DNA of 64,000 nucleotides from Microbacterium algeriense (GTDB taxonomy: Bacteria > Actinomycetota > Actinomycetes > Actinomycetales > Microbacteriaceae), in assembly GCF_008868005.1 (NCBI RefSeq), contig NZ_WAAO01000003.1, positions 620,001 to 684,000 on the forward strand, in the 5' to 3' direction. The stretch's first letter is position 1, and each line of letters begins with the position of its first letter. Under the pieces are notes generated by a model. It was not told the DNA's origin. It did not search any database and saw nothing but the letters and a program-made list of their open reading frames with translations. The translations under genes were made by a program, and so were the position numbers. Positions 18,072-27,277 of this stretch are shown one piece after another.

Positions 18072-18275
18072 TCAGAGAGCGCGGATGTTCGCCGCCTGCA
18101 TGCCCTTGGGGCCACGCTCAGCGTCGAATTCGACCTTCTGGTTCTCGCGGAGCTCCTTGAAACCGGAGCCGGCGATAGCCGAGTAGTGGGCGAAGAGGTC
18201 GTCCGAGCCGTCATCGGGAGCGATGAAGCCGAAGCCCTTCTCCGAGTTGAACCATTTCACAGTGCCAGTGGCCAT
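18072..18275 (-). CDS. Cold-shock protein, CspA family
   Basis: 67 residues from ATG 18275, the exact size of bacterial Csp proteins. RNA-binding motifs [12 protein letters not shown] (RNP1) and DLFAHYSAI (RNP2-type) are intact. It is a single-strand nucleic acid chaperone that melts mRNA structure. A monocistronic unit with a strong terminator. Upstream in-frame codons exist but the family always begins at [10 protein letters not shown]. Confidence 0.97.
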   Translation of the reverse strand: MATGTVKWFNSEKGFGFIAPDDGSDDLFAHYSAIAGSGFKELRENQKVEFDAERGPKGMQAANIRAL

Positions 18276-18349
18276 GTGTTTTCTACTTTCTGTTGAACGG
18301 CTGTTCTCACAGCCTGCACCGTGCCGGAACATCCGACACGCGCGCTCTG

Positions 18350-21244
18350 TCACGCTACCACGACAGGCTGACGGTCAGTCCGGAGATTCGGATTCTTCTG
18401 CCGGAGTGCGGCTTCGGTGCGCGTGCTCACGCCGAGTTTGCGCAGCACGGCCGACACGTGCACGCTCACGGTCTTCACGCTGATGAACAGCCGCTCGGCG
18501 ATCTGCCGGTTGCTCAGCCCCTCGGCGATGAGGTCGAGCACCTGCCGCTCGCGTGCCGTCAGGGCGTCGGCCTCGGTCCCGGCGGAGGACTGCGGAACGG
18601 GGCGCACGGCCAGCCCGGCGTTCGTGGCGAACCGCTCCACCGCGAGCTGCAGCTGCACGTGCCCGAGGGATTCGGCGATGCGGGCGGCCTCCGCCAGGAC
18701 GAGCGAGGCCGCCGTGCGATCGCCCTCGCCCACGTGCAGCCGGGCCCGTTCGATGCGGAGCACCACGCGGAAAGTCACCGGCACATCGTCTCCGGCCGCA
18801 CAGCGGAGGGCGTGATCGAGTGCGTCGGCGGTCGGGTCGAGCAGGGCGTGGAGCACGATCGACCACGCGTCGCCCTGGAGCTGCGTGGGCTGAGCGAGCC
18901 ACGCGGCGCTGATCTCGTCGCGCGCCGCTGCCGTGTCGACACCGTCCGCCCGCAGCTCGGCGATGAGCGCCGCCCCCTCCAGCAGCAGTCGGCGCTGGTG
19001 CAGCAGAGCGGGCCGCTCGTCGCGGATCATCTCGCGGATCGTGTCGAGCGCATCCCCGAGGTCGCCGCGGCTCTCCGCCACCGCGACCTGCATCATCACC
19101 CGGTCGTACCAGATCTGCCGCTCCGAGACGCCCGTCTCCTCGAACGCGGGCAACCAGTCCTGCAGCAGCTCCGCCGCCTCCGTCGCGCGGCCGCGCCACG
19201 CCAGCACCCGCACGCGGGTCATGCTCATGTACATCCGGAAGACCCGCAGCGTGCCCTGCATGAAATCGCGCGCGAGCATCTCCTCGACGCGGTCGATCTC
19301 GCCCAGCTCCAACAGCGGCACCACCATGTTCTGCGCCATGATCGAACCCGAGGTGCGCTCGACGCGGAGTTCTCGTGCGCGGCGCAGCCCCTCCTCCGCC
19401 ACGTCGACCGCCTCCCGGTAGCGCCCGAGCAGCGTCAGCAGGTCGGAGTAGTTGACGCGATACCGCATCTCGGCGGTCGACCCTGCGGCGAGGTCGCGGG
19501 CGCGCTCGTACTCGCGCACACCCGCGTCGACCTCCCCGAGGTGAGCCAGGGATCCCCCGCGCACGTTCGCGGCGATGGACAGCTGATCCGTGGTCGCCGC
19601 CCCGGCCGCCGCCTGTTCGGCTTCGTCGGCGAGCCGGATGGCCTCCACCCGGTCGCCCGCGATCATGCGGCGACTCGCGAGCTGGTTGAGCAGCTCGGCG
19701 CGGAACACCTCGTCGTGCACATGCTCTTCCGCGATGGCCAGCGCCTCCTGCAGGAGCGGGATCGCACCGAGACGCCCCAGGTTCACCAGGTACAGCGCCT
19801 TGTTGCGCAGCAGCCGCGCGTGCAGCCGCGGATCGACGGTCTGCGGATCGACCTCGGCCAGGGCGACGTTCGCCACCGCGAGAGCGCGCTCGCCGTCGCC
19901 GGCGTTGCGCAGGATCGACCCCAGGACCAGAAGCAGGTCGAGGCGGGCCGTTCCCGCCGCCTCGGCGGCATCGGGGACCAGCGGCCACAGCTCGAGCACG
20001 AGCTCGCCGAAGCGCGCGGCGCTCGCGAACGCGTACTGCGCCTTCGCCTGACGCATCGCTTCCGCGGCGGCGATCAGCGCCTTCCGATCGTCCTGCGCGA
20101 GCTGCCAGTGATACGCGAGCGCGGCGGCGTCACCGCTCTCGGATTCCGCGCAGTGGGCCTCCAGCGCCTCGGCGTACGAGCGGTGCAGGCGCGCGCGCTC
20201 CCCGGGAAGCAGGTCGTCGTGCACCGCCTCGCGCAGCAGGGCATGCCGGAAGCGGTAGTCGTCGTCGACCACGACGAGGATGCCGCTGCGCGTGGCCTCG
20301 CGGATGGCCTCGTCGAGCCGCTCCTCCGACATGCCGACCAGACGCGTGATGAGAGGGTGCGACAGCGGACGCTCCGCCCCGGACGCGACCTGGACCACCC
20401 GGCGCGCGTCGTCGCCGAGACGGTCGAAGCGGGCCAGCAGCAGGTCGCGCAGGCTGTCGGGGAGCGGCCCCTGCGAGCATCCGGCGATCTCCTCGATGAA
20501 GAAGGGCACGCCCTCGGCGCGCTCCTGCATCCGGTCGAGCGCTGACGCCGTGAGCGGGGTGCCCGTGATCTGCTCGGCCAGCTCGCGCACCGCGGTGTCG
20601 TCGAGCCGTCCGAGCGTCAGCCGCTGGAGCAGCCGCGCCCTGGTGGCCTCGCCGATGAAGCGGCTCACGGCATCGCCGCGGCGCACGTCGTCGGTGCGGC
20701 ACGTCAGCAGCAGCAGGATGCGTCCGCGCCCGAGCGCCCGCAGCAGGAAGGAGAGGATCGCGAGGGTCGACTCGTCCGCCCAGTGCAGGTCTTCGATCAC
20801 GAGCACCTGCGGGGCGCGCTCGGCCGCCGCCTCGATCAGGGAGGCGATCGCGTCGCGGAGGCGCTCGGGGCTGGTGCGCTCCCGCTCGGTCGGCGCGTCG
20901 ACGAGCTCGGGCAGCAGCATGCCGAGCGCCTCGGCGCCCACGCCGACCGACTCACGCACGTGTTCCACGCCCATGCGCGCGACGATCGATCGCAGGACGC
21001 CGGTGAGAGGGCCGTACGGGGTGCGCGAGGCGCCGAGGTCGAGGCACCATCCCACGTGCACGTCGGCGGTCTGTCCGATCTCGGCGGCGAACTCGCGCAG
21101 CAGCCGCGACTTGCCGATCCCCGCCTCGCCCTCCACGAGCACGGCGGCCGGGGCGCCGTCGCGGACCTCTGCGAACACCCGGCGCAGCTCGGCGAGCTCG
21201 GCCGCACGGCCGACCATCGCGACGCTCGACAGAGAGGAGGACAT
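18350..21244 (-). CDS. Large LuxR-family regulator with N-terminal AAA-type ATPase
   Basis: 964 residues from ATG 21244. The N-terminal ATPase has Walker A GEAGIGKS (about residue 40) and Walker [13 protein letters not shown] long helical TPR-like middle follows (about 400-880). A C-terminal LuxR helix-turn-helix ([33 protein letters not shown]) lies near residues 895-950. This is the LAL/MalT-like architecture: ATP- and ligand-controlled transcription activators. Targets are unknown. A small conserved-looking protein is encoded just upstream (21310) and may be co-transcribed. Confidence 0.92.
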   Translation of the reverse strand: MSSSLSSVAMVGRAAELAELRRVFAEVRDGAPAAVLVEGEAGIGKSRLLREFAAEIGQTADVHVGWCLDLGASRTPYGPLTGVLRSIVARMGVEHVRESVGVGAEALGMLLPELVDAPTERERTSPERLRDAIASLIEAAAERAPQVLVIEDLHWADESTLAILSFLLRALGRGRILLLLTCRTDDVRRGDAVSRFIGEATRARLLQRLTLGRLDDTAVRELAEQITGTPLTASALDRMQERAEGVPFFIEEIAGCSQGPLPDSLRDLLLARFDRLGDDARRVVQVASGAERPLSHPLITRLVGMSEERLDEAIREATRSGILVVVDDDYRFRHALLREAVHDDLLPGERARLHRSYAEALEAHCAESESGDAAALAYHWQLAQDDRKALIAAAEAMRQAKAQYAFASAARFGELVLELWPLVPDAAEAAGTARLDLLLVLGSILRNAGDGERALAVANVALAEVDPQTVDPRLHARLLRNKALYLVNLGRLGAIPLLQEALAIAEEHVHDEVFRAELLNQLASRRMIAGDRVEAIRLADEAEQAAAGAATTDQLSIAANVRGGSLAHLGEVDAGVREYERARDLAAGSTAEMRYRVNYSDLLTLLGRYREAVDVAEEGLRRARELRVERTSGSIMAQNMVVPLLELGEIDRVEEMLARDFMQGTLRVFRMYMSMTRVRVLAWRGRATEAAELLQDWLPAFEETGVSERQIWYDRVMMQVAVAESRGDLGDALDTIREMIRDERPALLHQRRLLLEGAALIAELRADGVDTAAARDEISAAWLAQPTQLQGDAWSIVLHALLDPTADALDHALRCAAGDDVPVTFRVVLRIERARLHVGEGDRTAASLVLAEAARIAESLGHVQLQLAVERFATNAGLAVRPVPQSSAGTEADALTARERQVLDLIAEGLSNRQIAERLFISVKTVSVHVSAVLRKLGVSTRTEAALRQKNPNLRTDRQPVVVA

Positions 21245-21309
21245 GGATTCATCGTCCCACCCCCGACCGACATTCGGGGCGCCTCCCGGCTCCGCGGAGA
21301 TGACGGCCG

Positions 21310-21576
21310 TCACCGTGCGGAGACGGCGGCGGTGTCGCACGGCCTGGCGCTGCGGTCGACCGTGATCCGCGCGCTCGCCCCCGCCTCCCGCGCTCCGGTC
21401 CGCCGGGCTGCGGGACGCGCGAACAGTCGCTGCAGCATCCGCCGCAGCGCCCCGGCCGGACGCGGCACGATCTGGTCGGCGTGCTCGGCGAGGAACAGGC
21501 GTCGGGCTGCGGCGCGCTCCAGCTCCTCCTGCTCGAAGCGGGTGAGCTGCTGGCTGAGATACGGGTGCTCGTACAT
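21310..21576 (-). CDS. Small charged protein, unknown function
   Basis: 88 residues. The ATG at 21576 follows a strong ribosome site (GAGGAGAACCC), which supports real translation. The first half is charged and probably helical ([20 protein letters not shown]); the second half is Arg-rich. No membrane segment or metal motif. It lies 65 bp upstream of the LAL regulator on the same strand. I recognise no family. Confidence 0.65.
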   Translation of the reverse strand: MYEHPYLSQQLTRFEQEELERAAARRLFLAEHADQIVPRPAGALRRMLQRLFARPAARRTGAREAGASARITVDRSARPCDTAAVSAR

Positions 21577-21687
21577 GGGTTCTCCTCGACGATCTGCTGT
21601 ATCCCTAGATTCCGCTCTGAGTCCCCCTCGTCACATCGGACGGATGCCCTATCTTTCGGAGCTCTCCCCATAGGGATGCCACCGGGA

Positions 21688-21753
21688 ATCAGGCGGTCAC
21701 GCCACATCAGGCGGGTGGACGCGCGAACGGCCTGATCCCGCGTGATCGCCTGA
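21688..21753. repeat. Intergenic repeat family A, copy 1 (TCAGGCG/CGCCTGA)
   Basis: ATCAGGCG at 21688 and 21706 face GGCCTGAT (21729-21736) and CGCCTGA (21747-21753). The four arms can pair as nested or alternative hairpins. Located immediately after the membrane-protein gene that ends at 21756, so it may act as its terminator. Confidence 0.6.
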
Positions 21754-21755
21754 CC

Positions 21756-22805
21756 TCACGCGTGCGACCGCAGCGTGCGGCGAGCGGAGGGCCGCGACTG
21801 CGGCGGAGTGAGGATGGCGAGCACCCGGACCAGCGTCGCCATCCACAGCAGCCCGAGTCCCACGACCACGGCCTCGAGCGCGGTGGCCGAGTACAGACCG
21901 AACGGGATCCACAGCAGCACGGCGACCGCGACGAGCACGCCGACCCCGACGGAGGTGAGCAGCAGCGCGCGCGGGGTGTCCGGCACCACGGAAGTCGTCC
22001 ACGCCGCGGCCGCGACGAACAGCACCAGGCTCGCGAACGCGGCGATGTCATGCGGGACCGGCACGCGGTGCAGCGGCAGCAGTCCGACTGCGGCGAGCGC
22101 GAGACCCGTGACCGCCCACAGCGCGACCACCGCCGCCACGCGCCCGAGAGCCCCGTCGCCGAGCAACCGGTGCAGATCGCGGCCGATGTAGGAGCCGACG
22201 GTCGCGACCAGGAGTCCCGCCACGACCAGGGTGCCGTTGAACGCCCAGCCGACCCCGAGCTGGGAGAAGTTCGCCTCCCACCAGCGCGGATCCGCCGCGG
22301 TGACCATGGCGAACAGCGTGCCGATCACGAGGAACCCGAACAGGAGCGCTGCGAGGTCGGCGGTCCTCAGCTCGACGCCCGCTCCGAAGGCGAAGCGTCC
22401 TCCGACGGCGGAGGCCACGCCGGTCAGGATCCCGCCGCCGACCGCCGCGAGCCGGAGCCCTTCGAGCCCGGCCGCAAGAACCTCCGCGGCGAGCAGCACA
22501 CCCACCGCGGTGACCGCGCCGAACGCGATGGTCACCGCGCCGGTCGACAGGTCGGACACCACGGCCTGCCACCGCGGCATCGGGGTCGTCTCCGCGCGGC
22601 GGTGCATCAGCGTGCTCGCGAGGAACGCGGCGGCGGCGACGGCACCGGCGCCCGTCGCGGCGGGCACGGCGAGCGATGCCTCGCCGGTGAGCGGACGCGC
22701 ATCGCCGCGCAGAAGCAGCCCGCCGACGACCGCGCCGAGCACGAAGCAGATGACGGTCGCCCAGACCGCCCTCGTCTCCGCGCGCAACCGCTCATCCCGG
22801 TCCAT
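21756..22805 (-). CDS. DUF998-like multi-pass membrane protein
   Basis: 349 residues from ATG 22805, with about nine to ten membrane segments and a charged C-terminal tail. The paired features PRWWEANFSQLGV and PHDIAAFASLVLF resemble DUF998 (Frag1/DRAM-like) membrane proteins, whose function is not established. It starts after a charged MDRDERLRAETRAVW leader. No enzymatic residues stand out. Assigned by fold resemblance only. Confidence 0.6.
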   Translation of the reverse strand: MDRDERLRAETRAVWATVICFVLGAVVGGLLLRGDARPLTGEASLAVPAATGAGAVAAAAFLASTLMHRRAETTPMPRWQAVVSDLSTGAVTIAFGAVTAVGVLLAAEVLAAGLEGLRLAAVGGGILTGVASAVGGRFAFGAGVELRTADLAALLFGFLVIGTLFAMVTAADPRWWEANFSQLGVGWAFNGTLVVAGLLVATVGSYIGRDLHRLLGDGALGRVAAVVALWAVTGLALAAVGLLPLHRVPVPHDIAAFASLVLFVAAAAWTTSVVPDTPRALLLTSVGVGVLVAVAVLLWIPFGLYSATALEAVVVGLGLLWMATLVRVLAILTPPQSRPSARRTLRSHA

Positions 22806-22871
22806 GCGCCCATGCAAGCACGCACCCCCGACGGCGGGAAGACCTTCGTCTGACCCCCCTGCCGCACGAAG

Positions 22872-22902
22872 AAGGCCCGACGGCGCACTGCCGTCGGGCC
22901 TT
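22872..22902 (-). terminator. Terminator of the SRPBCC gene
   Basis: AAGGCCCGACGGC and GCCGTCGGGCCTT form a perfect 13-bp stem around a 5-base loop, followed on the minus strand by TTCTTCG. It lies 20 bp past the stop of the gene at 22922. Confidence 0.85.
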
Positions 22903-22921
22903 CTCTGCATCTGATCTCCGG

Positions 22922-23377
22922 TCAGGCGTCCACGTCTCCGCGCCAGGCGCCGGTCTCGACACCGCGGCCCTCGATGAACTCCTTGAAGTTCTCCAGGTCC
23001 TTCTTCACGGCGTGCGATCCCGCACCCACCAGTGAGCCGAGCTTCTCGAGCAGCCCCTCGGGCTCCCAGTCCAGCTGCACGCTCACGCGCGTGGAGGTGT
23101 CGGTGAGCTTGTGGAAGGTCACGACCCCCGCGTGCTCCGTCTCGCCGCCGACGCTGTTCCAGGCGACCCGCTCGTCCGGGTGCTGCTCGGTGATCTCGGC
23201 GTCGAACTCGCGCGTCGCGCCGCCGACCTTCACCTTCCAGTGCGTGTGCGTGTCGTCGATCTGGGTGATCGACTCGACCTCGTCGAGGAACTTGGGGAAG
23301 CTCTCGAACTGCGTCCACTGGTTGTACGCCGTGCGGACGGGAACGTCGACGTCGATGGTCTCGATGATCTGCACCAT
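22922..23377 (-). CDS. SRPBCC (START/COQ10-like) family protein
   Basis: 151 residues. The opening MVQIIETIDVDVPVRTAYNQWTQFESFPKFL and the block WKVKVGGATREFDAEITEQHPDERVAWNS fit the polyketide-cyclase/COQ10-like SRPBCC family, a helix-grip fold with a hydrophobic cavity. Such actinobacterial proteins are common in stress regulons; the ligand is unknown. GAGGAGCATCCC precedes the ATG. Single gene with its own terminator; the next gene upstream is Mn catalase on the same strand. Confidence 0.88.
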   Translation of the reverse strand: MVQIIETIDVDVPVRTAYNQWTQFESFPKFLDEVESITQIDDTHTHWKVKVGGATREFDAEITEQHPDERVAWNSVGGETEHAGVVTFHKLTDTSTRVSVQLDWEPEGLLEKLGSLVGAGSHAVKKDLENFKEFIEGRGVETGAWRGDVDA

Positions 23378-23478
23378 GGGATGCTCCTCACTGTTCGTCG
23401 TTCGTGTGGTTCCATTCAGCCGGTGATCGCGAAGATCGGCGACGGGGTTGACATCCGCCGCCGATCCCGCGAATGTGC

Positions 23479-24435
23479 TCAGCTGGTCGACATCCGACCG
23501 AACGTCGCATCGATGTCGGCCATCTCCATCTCGGCGGTCGCCTCGATGAGGGCCTGCAGGTCGGCGTCCGCGCCGGGCGAGAACTCCTCCGGACGCTCAG
23601 GAGCGATCGTCGACGGCACACCTTCGGGCGCCTGCTCGTCGGCGACCAGATGCGTGCCGTCTCCCGACGGGGACATCCCCTGGAAGATGCGACCGGCCTC
23701 CGACCTGTCGTCGAGATCGAACGAGTACTGCTTGCTCTGCAGACCCAGATCGAGCAGGCGCTTGACCTCGGGGAAGCTCTCGGCGTTCGTCTTCGGGATG
23801 GGCAGGCTGGTCCGCCAGTTCACACCGAGCGTCTCCAGTGCCTTCGCGTACGCGTTCTCGTGCGCCTGATCGCGGACGATGAGGTACGAGATCGTCGAGC
23901 GCGCGGTCTTGTTCGCGGTCATCTCGTACAGCCGGCACTTCTGCAGGCGCCCCGTCGACTCGAGCATCAGGTTGTAGAGCAGGTCGAGCACGAGGTTGCC
24001 GGAGTTGTAGACGTAGCTGCCCATCCACGGGTTCCCCGCCGCATCGACCGGCAGCGCACCCTGCGCCCCCACCAGGTAGTGGTGGATGTTGCTGTGGTCG
24101 AGGGCGATCTCCAGCGGGACCGCGCCGCCGGCTCCGGGAGCGTCGACCGGGGCGTCCTTCTTGCCCTGATACGCGGGGGAGCCGTCGAGCAGGCGCGAGA
24201 TGGTGGTGCCGATGAGCTCGACGTGGCTGATCTCCTCGGTGCCGATCCCCTGGATCAGGTCGCGGTAGGGCTTGCCGGCCGGGCCGCGGAAGTTGATGCT
24301 CTGGAAGAGGTACTGCATCATCGTGCGCATCTCGCCGAACTGCCCTCCCAGCCCTTCCTGCAGGGCGTTCGCCGCCGCGGGATCCGGCTCGTCCGGCTCG
24401 ATCTCGTTGATCAGCTGCTGCAGATGGAAGTACAT
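23479..24435 (-). CDS. Manganese catalase (KatN type)
   Basis: 318 residues from ATG 24435, preceded by GAGGAGG. A di-manganese, ferritin-like catalase that dismutates hydrogen peroxide. The helix-bundle ligand motifs are visible: Glu in QQLINEIEPDEPD, GTEEISHVELIG (Glu and His), and the second half-site in YNLMLESTG and RDQAHENAYAKAL. Length matches non-heme catalases (about 290-320). The acidic C-terminal tail is normal for the family. Confidence 0.95.
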   Translation of the reverse strand: MYFHLQQLINEIEPDEPDPAAANALQEGLGGQFGEMRTMMQYLFQSINFRGPAGKPYRDLIQGIGTEEISHVELIGTTISRLLDGSPAYQGKKDAPVDAPGAGGAVPLEIALDHSNIHHYLVGAQGALPVDAAGNPWMGSYVYNSGNLVLDLLYNLMLESTGRLQKCRLYEMTANKTARSTISYLIVRDQAHENAYAKALETLGVNWRTSLPIPKTNAESFPEVKRLLDLGLQSKQYSFDLDDRSEAGRIFQGMSPSGDGTHLVADEQAPEGVPSTIAPERPEEFSPGADADLQALIEATAEMEMADIDATFGRMSTS

Positions 24436-24596
24436 GTCGGCCTCCTCGGCGTCGGGGATGAACGGCCCACTCTGTGCCCCCGCCGCCGATCCACCACCCC
24501 GATGGACGGCATCCGCCGCGGCGCGTATCATGCCCCGCCGCGGGCGCTCCGGTCCGGCGTGGGCGACGTCGCACCGGCGGGACTACCGTGGAGGAC

Positions 24597-25634
24597 ATGC
24601 GCATCCCCGCCGCGATCCGCGCCTCGAAGCGCTCCCCGCTGCTGCAGGTGGTCAAGTCCGCCGCGGCGACGATCGCCGCGTGGCTCATCGCCGGGTGGGT
24701 GTTCCCCGCGCAGCTGCCGGTCTTCGCGGCGATCGCGGCGCTGCTCGTGGTGCAGCCCAGCGTGAACCAGTCGCTGTCGAAGGCCCTGGAGCGCAGCATC
24801 GGGGTGATCGTCGGCGTCGTGATCGCCGTCGCTCTCGGCCTGCTGCTCGGGTCGCCGAGCTGGATCGTGCTGCTCGCGATCGTGATCGCGATGCTCGTGG
24901 CCTGGATCTTCCGCGCATCGCCGGGAACCGGCAACCAGGTGGCGATCTCGGCCATGCTCGTTCTGGCCCTGGGTTCGTCGAGTCCGGAGTACGCCTTCGC
25001 CCGCATCGTGGAGACCCTGATCGGCGTCGTGATCGGCATCGTGGTGAACGCCCTGATCGTGCCGCCCGTGCTGGTCGAGCCGGCACGCCGGGACGTCGGT
25101 CTGCTGGGGCGGGAACTCGCGGCGAGCCTGGACCGCCTCGCCGACGCGCTGCCCGAACCCCAGACGCCGGCGCGGCTGCAGGAGCTGATGCTGGAGGTGC
25201 GACTGCTGCGCCCCATGAAGGACGCGGCGGAGGCATCCATCGCCGCCGGGGAGGAGTCGCTCACCCTGAACCCGCGGCGCTCGACGCACCGGGCCGACCT
25301 GACGGAGATGCGGGCGCTGCTCGACCGGCTCTCCCCCATCGTGACGCAGACGATCGGCATGACCCGCGCCTACTTCGACCACTACGACGACTCGATCGGC
25401 GAGGAACCAGCGGTCGCCGCCATCGCCGAGCAGCTGCGCCGCGCCGGGCACGATGTCCGCCTCGCGGTGCAGATCGCCGCCGCATCACCGGAGCCGGAGG
25501 CCATGACCTCCGCGATCCCCGCGCTCACGGCTCCGCTCGTGATCCGGCCGCCGTCTTCGCAGCACTGGATCCTGATCGGCTCCCTCATGGAGGACCTGCG
25601 CCGGATCAGGGGCGAGCTGCTCGACGAGGACTGA
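24597..25634 (+). CDS. FUSC-family (aromatic acid exporter-like) membrane protein
   Basis: 345 residues from ATG 24597, with GAGGAC just upstream. The N-terminal half has about six membrane segments (residues 15-165) with the family block AIAALLVVQPSVNQSLSKALERSIGVIVGVV. The C-terminal half is a soluble helical domain. FUSC proteins are thought to export aromatic acids or related toxic metabolites; the substrate is unknown here. It is divergent from Mn catalase and 18 bp upstream of the AlkD-like gene, so those two may be one unit. Confidence 0.85.
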   Translation: MRIPAAIRASKRSPLLQVVKSAAATIAAWLIAGWVFPAQLPVFAAIAALLVVQPSVNQSLSKALERSIGVIVGVVIAVALGLLLGSPSWIVLLAIVIAMLVAWIFRASPGTGNQVAISAMLVLALGSSSPEYAFARIVETLIGVVIGIVVNALIVPPVLVEPARRDVGLLGRELAASLDRLADALPEPQTPARLQELMLEVRLLRPMKDAAEASIAAGEESLTLNPRRSTHRADLTEMRALLDRLSPIVTQTIGMTRAYFDHYDDSIGEEPAVAAIAEQLRRAGHDVRLAVQIAAASPEPEAMTSAIPALTAPLVIRPPSSQHWILIGSLMEDLRRIRGELLDED

Positions 25635-25652
25635 CCGTCCTACGCTGGTGGC

Positions 25653-26321
25653 ATGGCGGACATGACCGTGACCGAGGCGCTGGGCGAGCTCGCAGCGCTG
25701 GAAGACCCCAAGATGCGCGCCGCGAACGAGAAGCGCGGCGACGACCACGGCATGAACCTGAGCAGGCTGCGGGCGCTGGCGAAGCGGATCAAGACCGATC
25801 AGCCGCTCGCTCGGGAGCTGTGGGCGACCGGCGAGACTCCGGCCCGGCTGCTGGCGCTGCTGATCTGCGCTCCGCGGGAGTTCGCCGCCGACGAGCTCGA
25901 CGCGATGCTCCGAGAGCCCCTCCCGCCGAAGGTCGACGACTGGTTCGTGAACTACGTGCTCAAGAAGAGCCCGCACGCGGAGGAGCTGCGTCTGCGCTGG
26001 TTCGACGACGCCGATCCCACCGTCGCGGCCGCCGCCTGGTCGCTCACGACCGTGCGCGTGACGAAGGACTCCGCCGGCCTCGACCTCCCGCACCTGCTGG
26101 ACCTGATCGAGCGCGACCTGAAGGACGCGCCGTCGCGGCTGCAGTGGGCGATGAACGAGACCCTCGCCAACATCGGCATCTTCCATCCCGAGCTCCGCAC
26201 CAGAGCGCTCGAGATCGGCGAGCGGCTGCAGGTGCTCGCCGACTACCCGACCGCACCCGGCTGCACCTCGCCCTTCGCGCCGCTGTGGATCGGCGAGATC
26301 GTCCGCCGCCGCGAGGGCTGA
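25653..26321 (+). CDS. AlkD-like DNA alkylation repair protein
   Basis: 222 residues composed of HEAT-like helical repeats. Blocks such as NLSRLRALAKRIKTDQPLARELW and WFVNYVLKKSPHAEELRLRWF resemble AlkD-type alkylation repair proteins, DNA glycosylases that excise bulky or cationic alkyl lesions by wrapping DNA. Catalytic residues cannot be confirmed by eye. It follows the FUSC gene by 18 bp. Confidence 0.75.
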   Translation: MADMTVTEALGELAALEDPKMRAANEKRGDDHGMNLSRLRALAKRIKTDQPLARELWATGETPARLLALLICAPREFAADELDAMLREPLPPKVDDWFVNYVLKKSPHAEELRLRWFDDADPTVAAAAWSLTTVRVTKDSAGLDLPHLLDLIERDLKDAPSRLQWAMNETLANIGIFHPELRTRALEIGERLQVLADYPTAPGCTSPFAPLWIGEIVRRREG

Positions 26322-26342
26322 GCACGCGCGGCATCCCCCGCC

Positions 26343-26395
26343 GGATCAGGCATTCGCGCGGGATCAGGCACTTCTCCCGCGTATCCGCCTGATCC
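26343..26395. repeat. Intergenic repeat family A, copy 2
   Basis: GGATCAGGC occurs at 26343 and 26361 and its inverse CGCCTGATCC at 26386-26395. Lies 22 bp past the AlkD-like stop and before deoD. Confidence 0.55.
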
Positions 26396-26443
26396 CGCTG
26401 CACCCCCTGAGTCGGCGCACGCGGACCTGGCTACGCTGAAGCC

Positions 26444-27154
26444 ATGAGCACGCACATCGCCGCCGCACCCGGTCAGATCGCCCCCATCGTCCTGTTCCCC
26501 GGCGACCCGCTGCGGGCGAAGTGGATCGCCGAGACGTTCCTCGACGACGCGGAGCTGTACAGCCAGACGCGCGGGATGCTGGGATTCACCGGCACCTGGG
26601 AGGGGCACCGCGTCTCCGTCCAGGGGTCGGGCATGGGGCAGCCCTCCATGGCGATCTACGCGAACGAGCTGTTCACCGAGTACGACGTGCAGACCATCGT
26701 GCGTGTCGGTTCGTGCGGCGCCCTGACCGAGCGGGTGAAGATCCGCGACATCATCATCGCGAACGGCGCCAGCACCGACTCGGGCATCAACCGGGTGCGC
26801 TTCCACGGACTCGACTTCGCCCCCGTCGCCGACTTCTCGCTGCTGCGGGCCGCGGTGGAGGCGAGCGAGTCCGAGACCCTCGAGTCGACCGTGCACGTGG
26901 GACAGCTGTTCTCGAGCGACCAGTTCTACAGCACCCGCCCCGAGGCCACGGAGCCTTTCGTGCGGCACGGCATCCTCGGCGTGGAGATGGAGGCAGCCGG
27001 GCTCTACACGCTCGCGGCGTTCCATGGTCGCCGCGCCCTCGCGATCTGCACGGTCAGCGACCACATCGTCACCGGCGAGGAGACCACCGCGCAGGAGCGC
27101 GAGCAGACGTTCGGAGACATGATCCGCATCGCGCTGCGCGCCGCCACCTCCTGA
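26444..27154 (+). CDS. deoD: Purine-nucleoside phosphorylase, DeoD type
   Basis: 236 residues, same length as E. coli DeoD (239). It splits purine nucleosides with phosphate for salvage. Motifs: phosphate-binding PGDPLRAKWIA, RVGSCGAL, purine/ribose site GVEMEAAGLYTLA and SDHIVTGEETT with the catalytic Asp. Soluble cytoplasmic enzyme, usually hexameric. Flanked on both sides by family A repeats, so likely transcribed alone. Confidence 0.96.
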   Translation: MSTHIAAAPGQIAPIVLFPGDPLRAKWIAETFLDDAELYSQTRGMLGFTGTWEGHRVSVQGSGMGQPSMAIYANELFTEYDVQTIVRVGSCGALTERVKIRDIIIANGASTDSGINRVRFHGLDFAPVADFSLLRAAVEASESETLESTVHVGQLFSSDQFYSTRPEATEPFVRHGILGVEMEAAGLYTLAAFHGRRALAICTVSDHIVTGEETTAQEREQTFGDMIRIALRAATS

Positions 27155-27177
27155 CGCGGCATCCGCCGCCCCGCCGC

Positions 27178-27244
27178 ATCAGGCGATCACGCCGCGTCAG
27201 GCGGATGCTGACGAAAGTCGCCTGAGGTGGCGGGATCGCCTGAG
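27178..27244. repeat. Intergenic repeat family A, copy 3
   Basis: ATCAGGCGATC (27178) and GTCAGGCGG (27196) face CGCCTGAG (27219) and GATCGCCTGAG (27234-27244). Outer arms GATCAGGCG-like and CGCCTGA-like pair across the element. It occupies the convergent gap between deoD and putP, where a bidirectional terminator is expected. Confidence 0.6.
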
Positions 27245-27277
27245 CTCGACAGGCGCGAAGGCGCGGCGGGACGCGGG

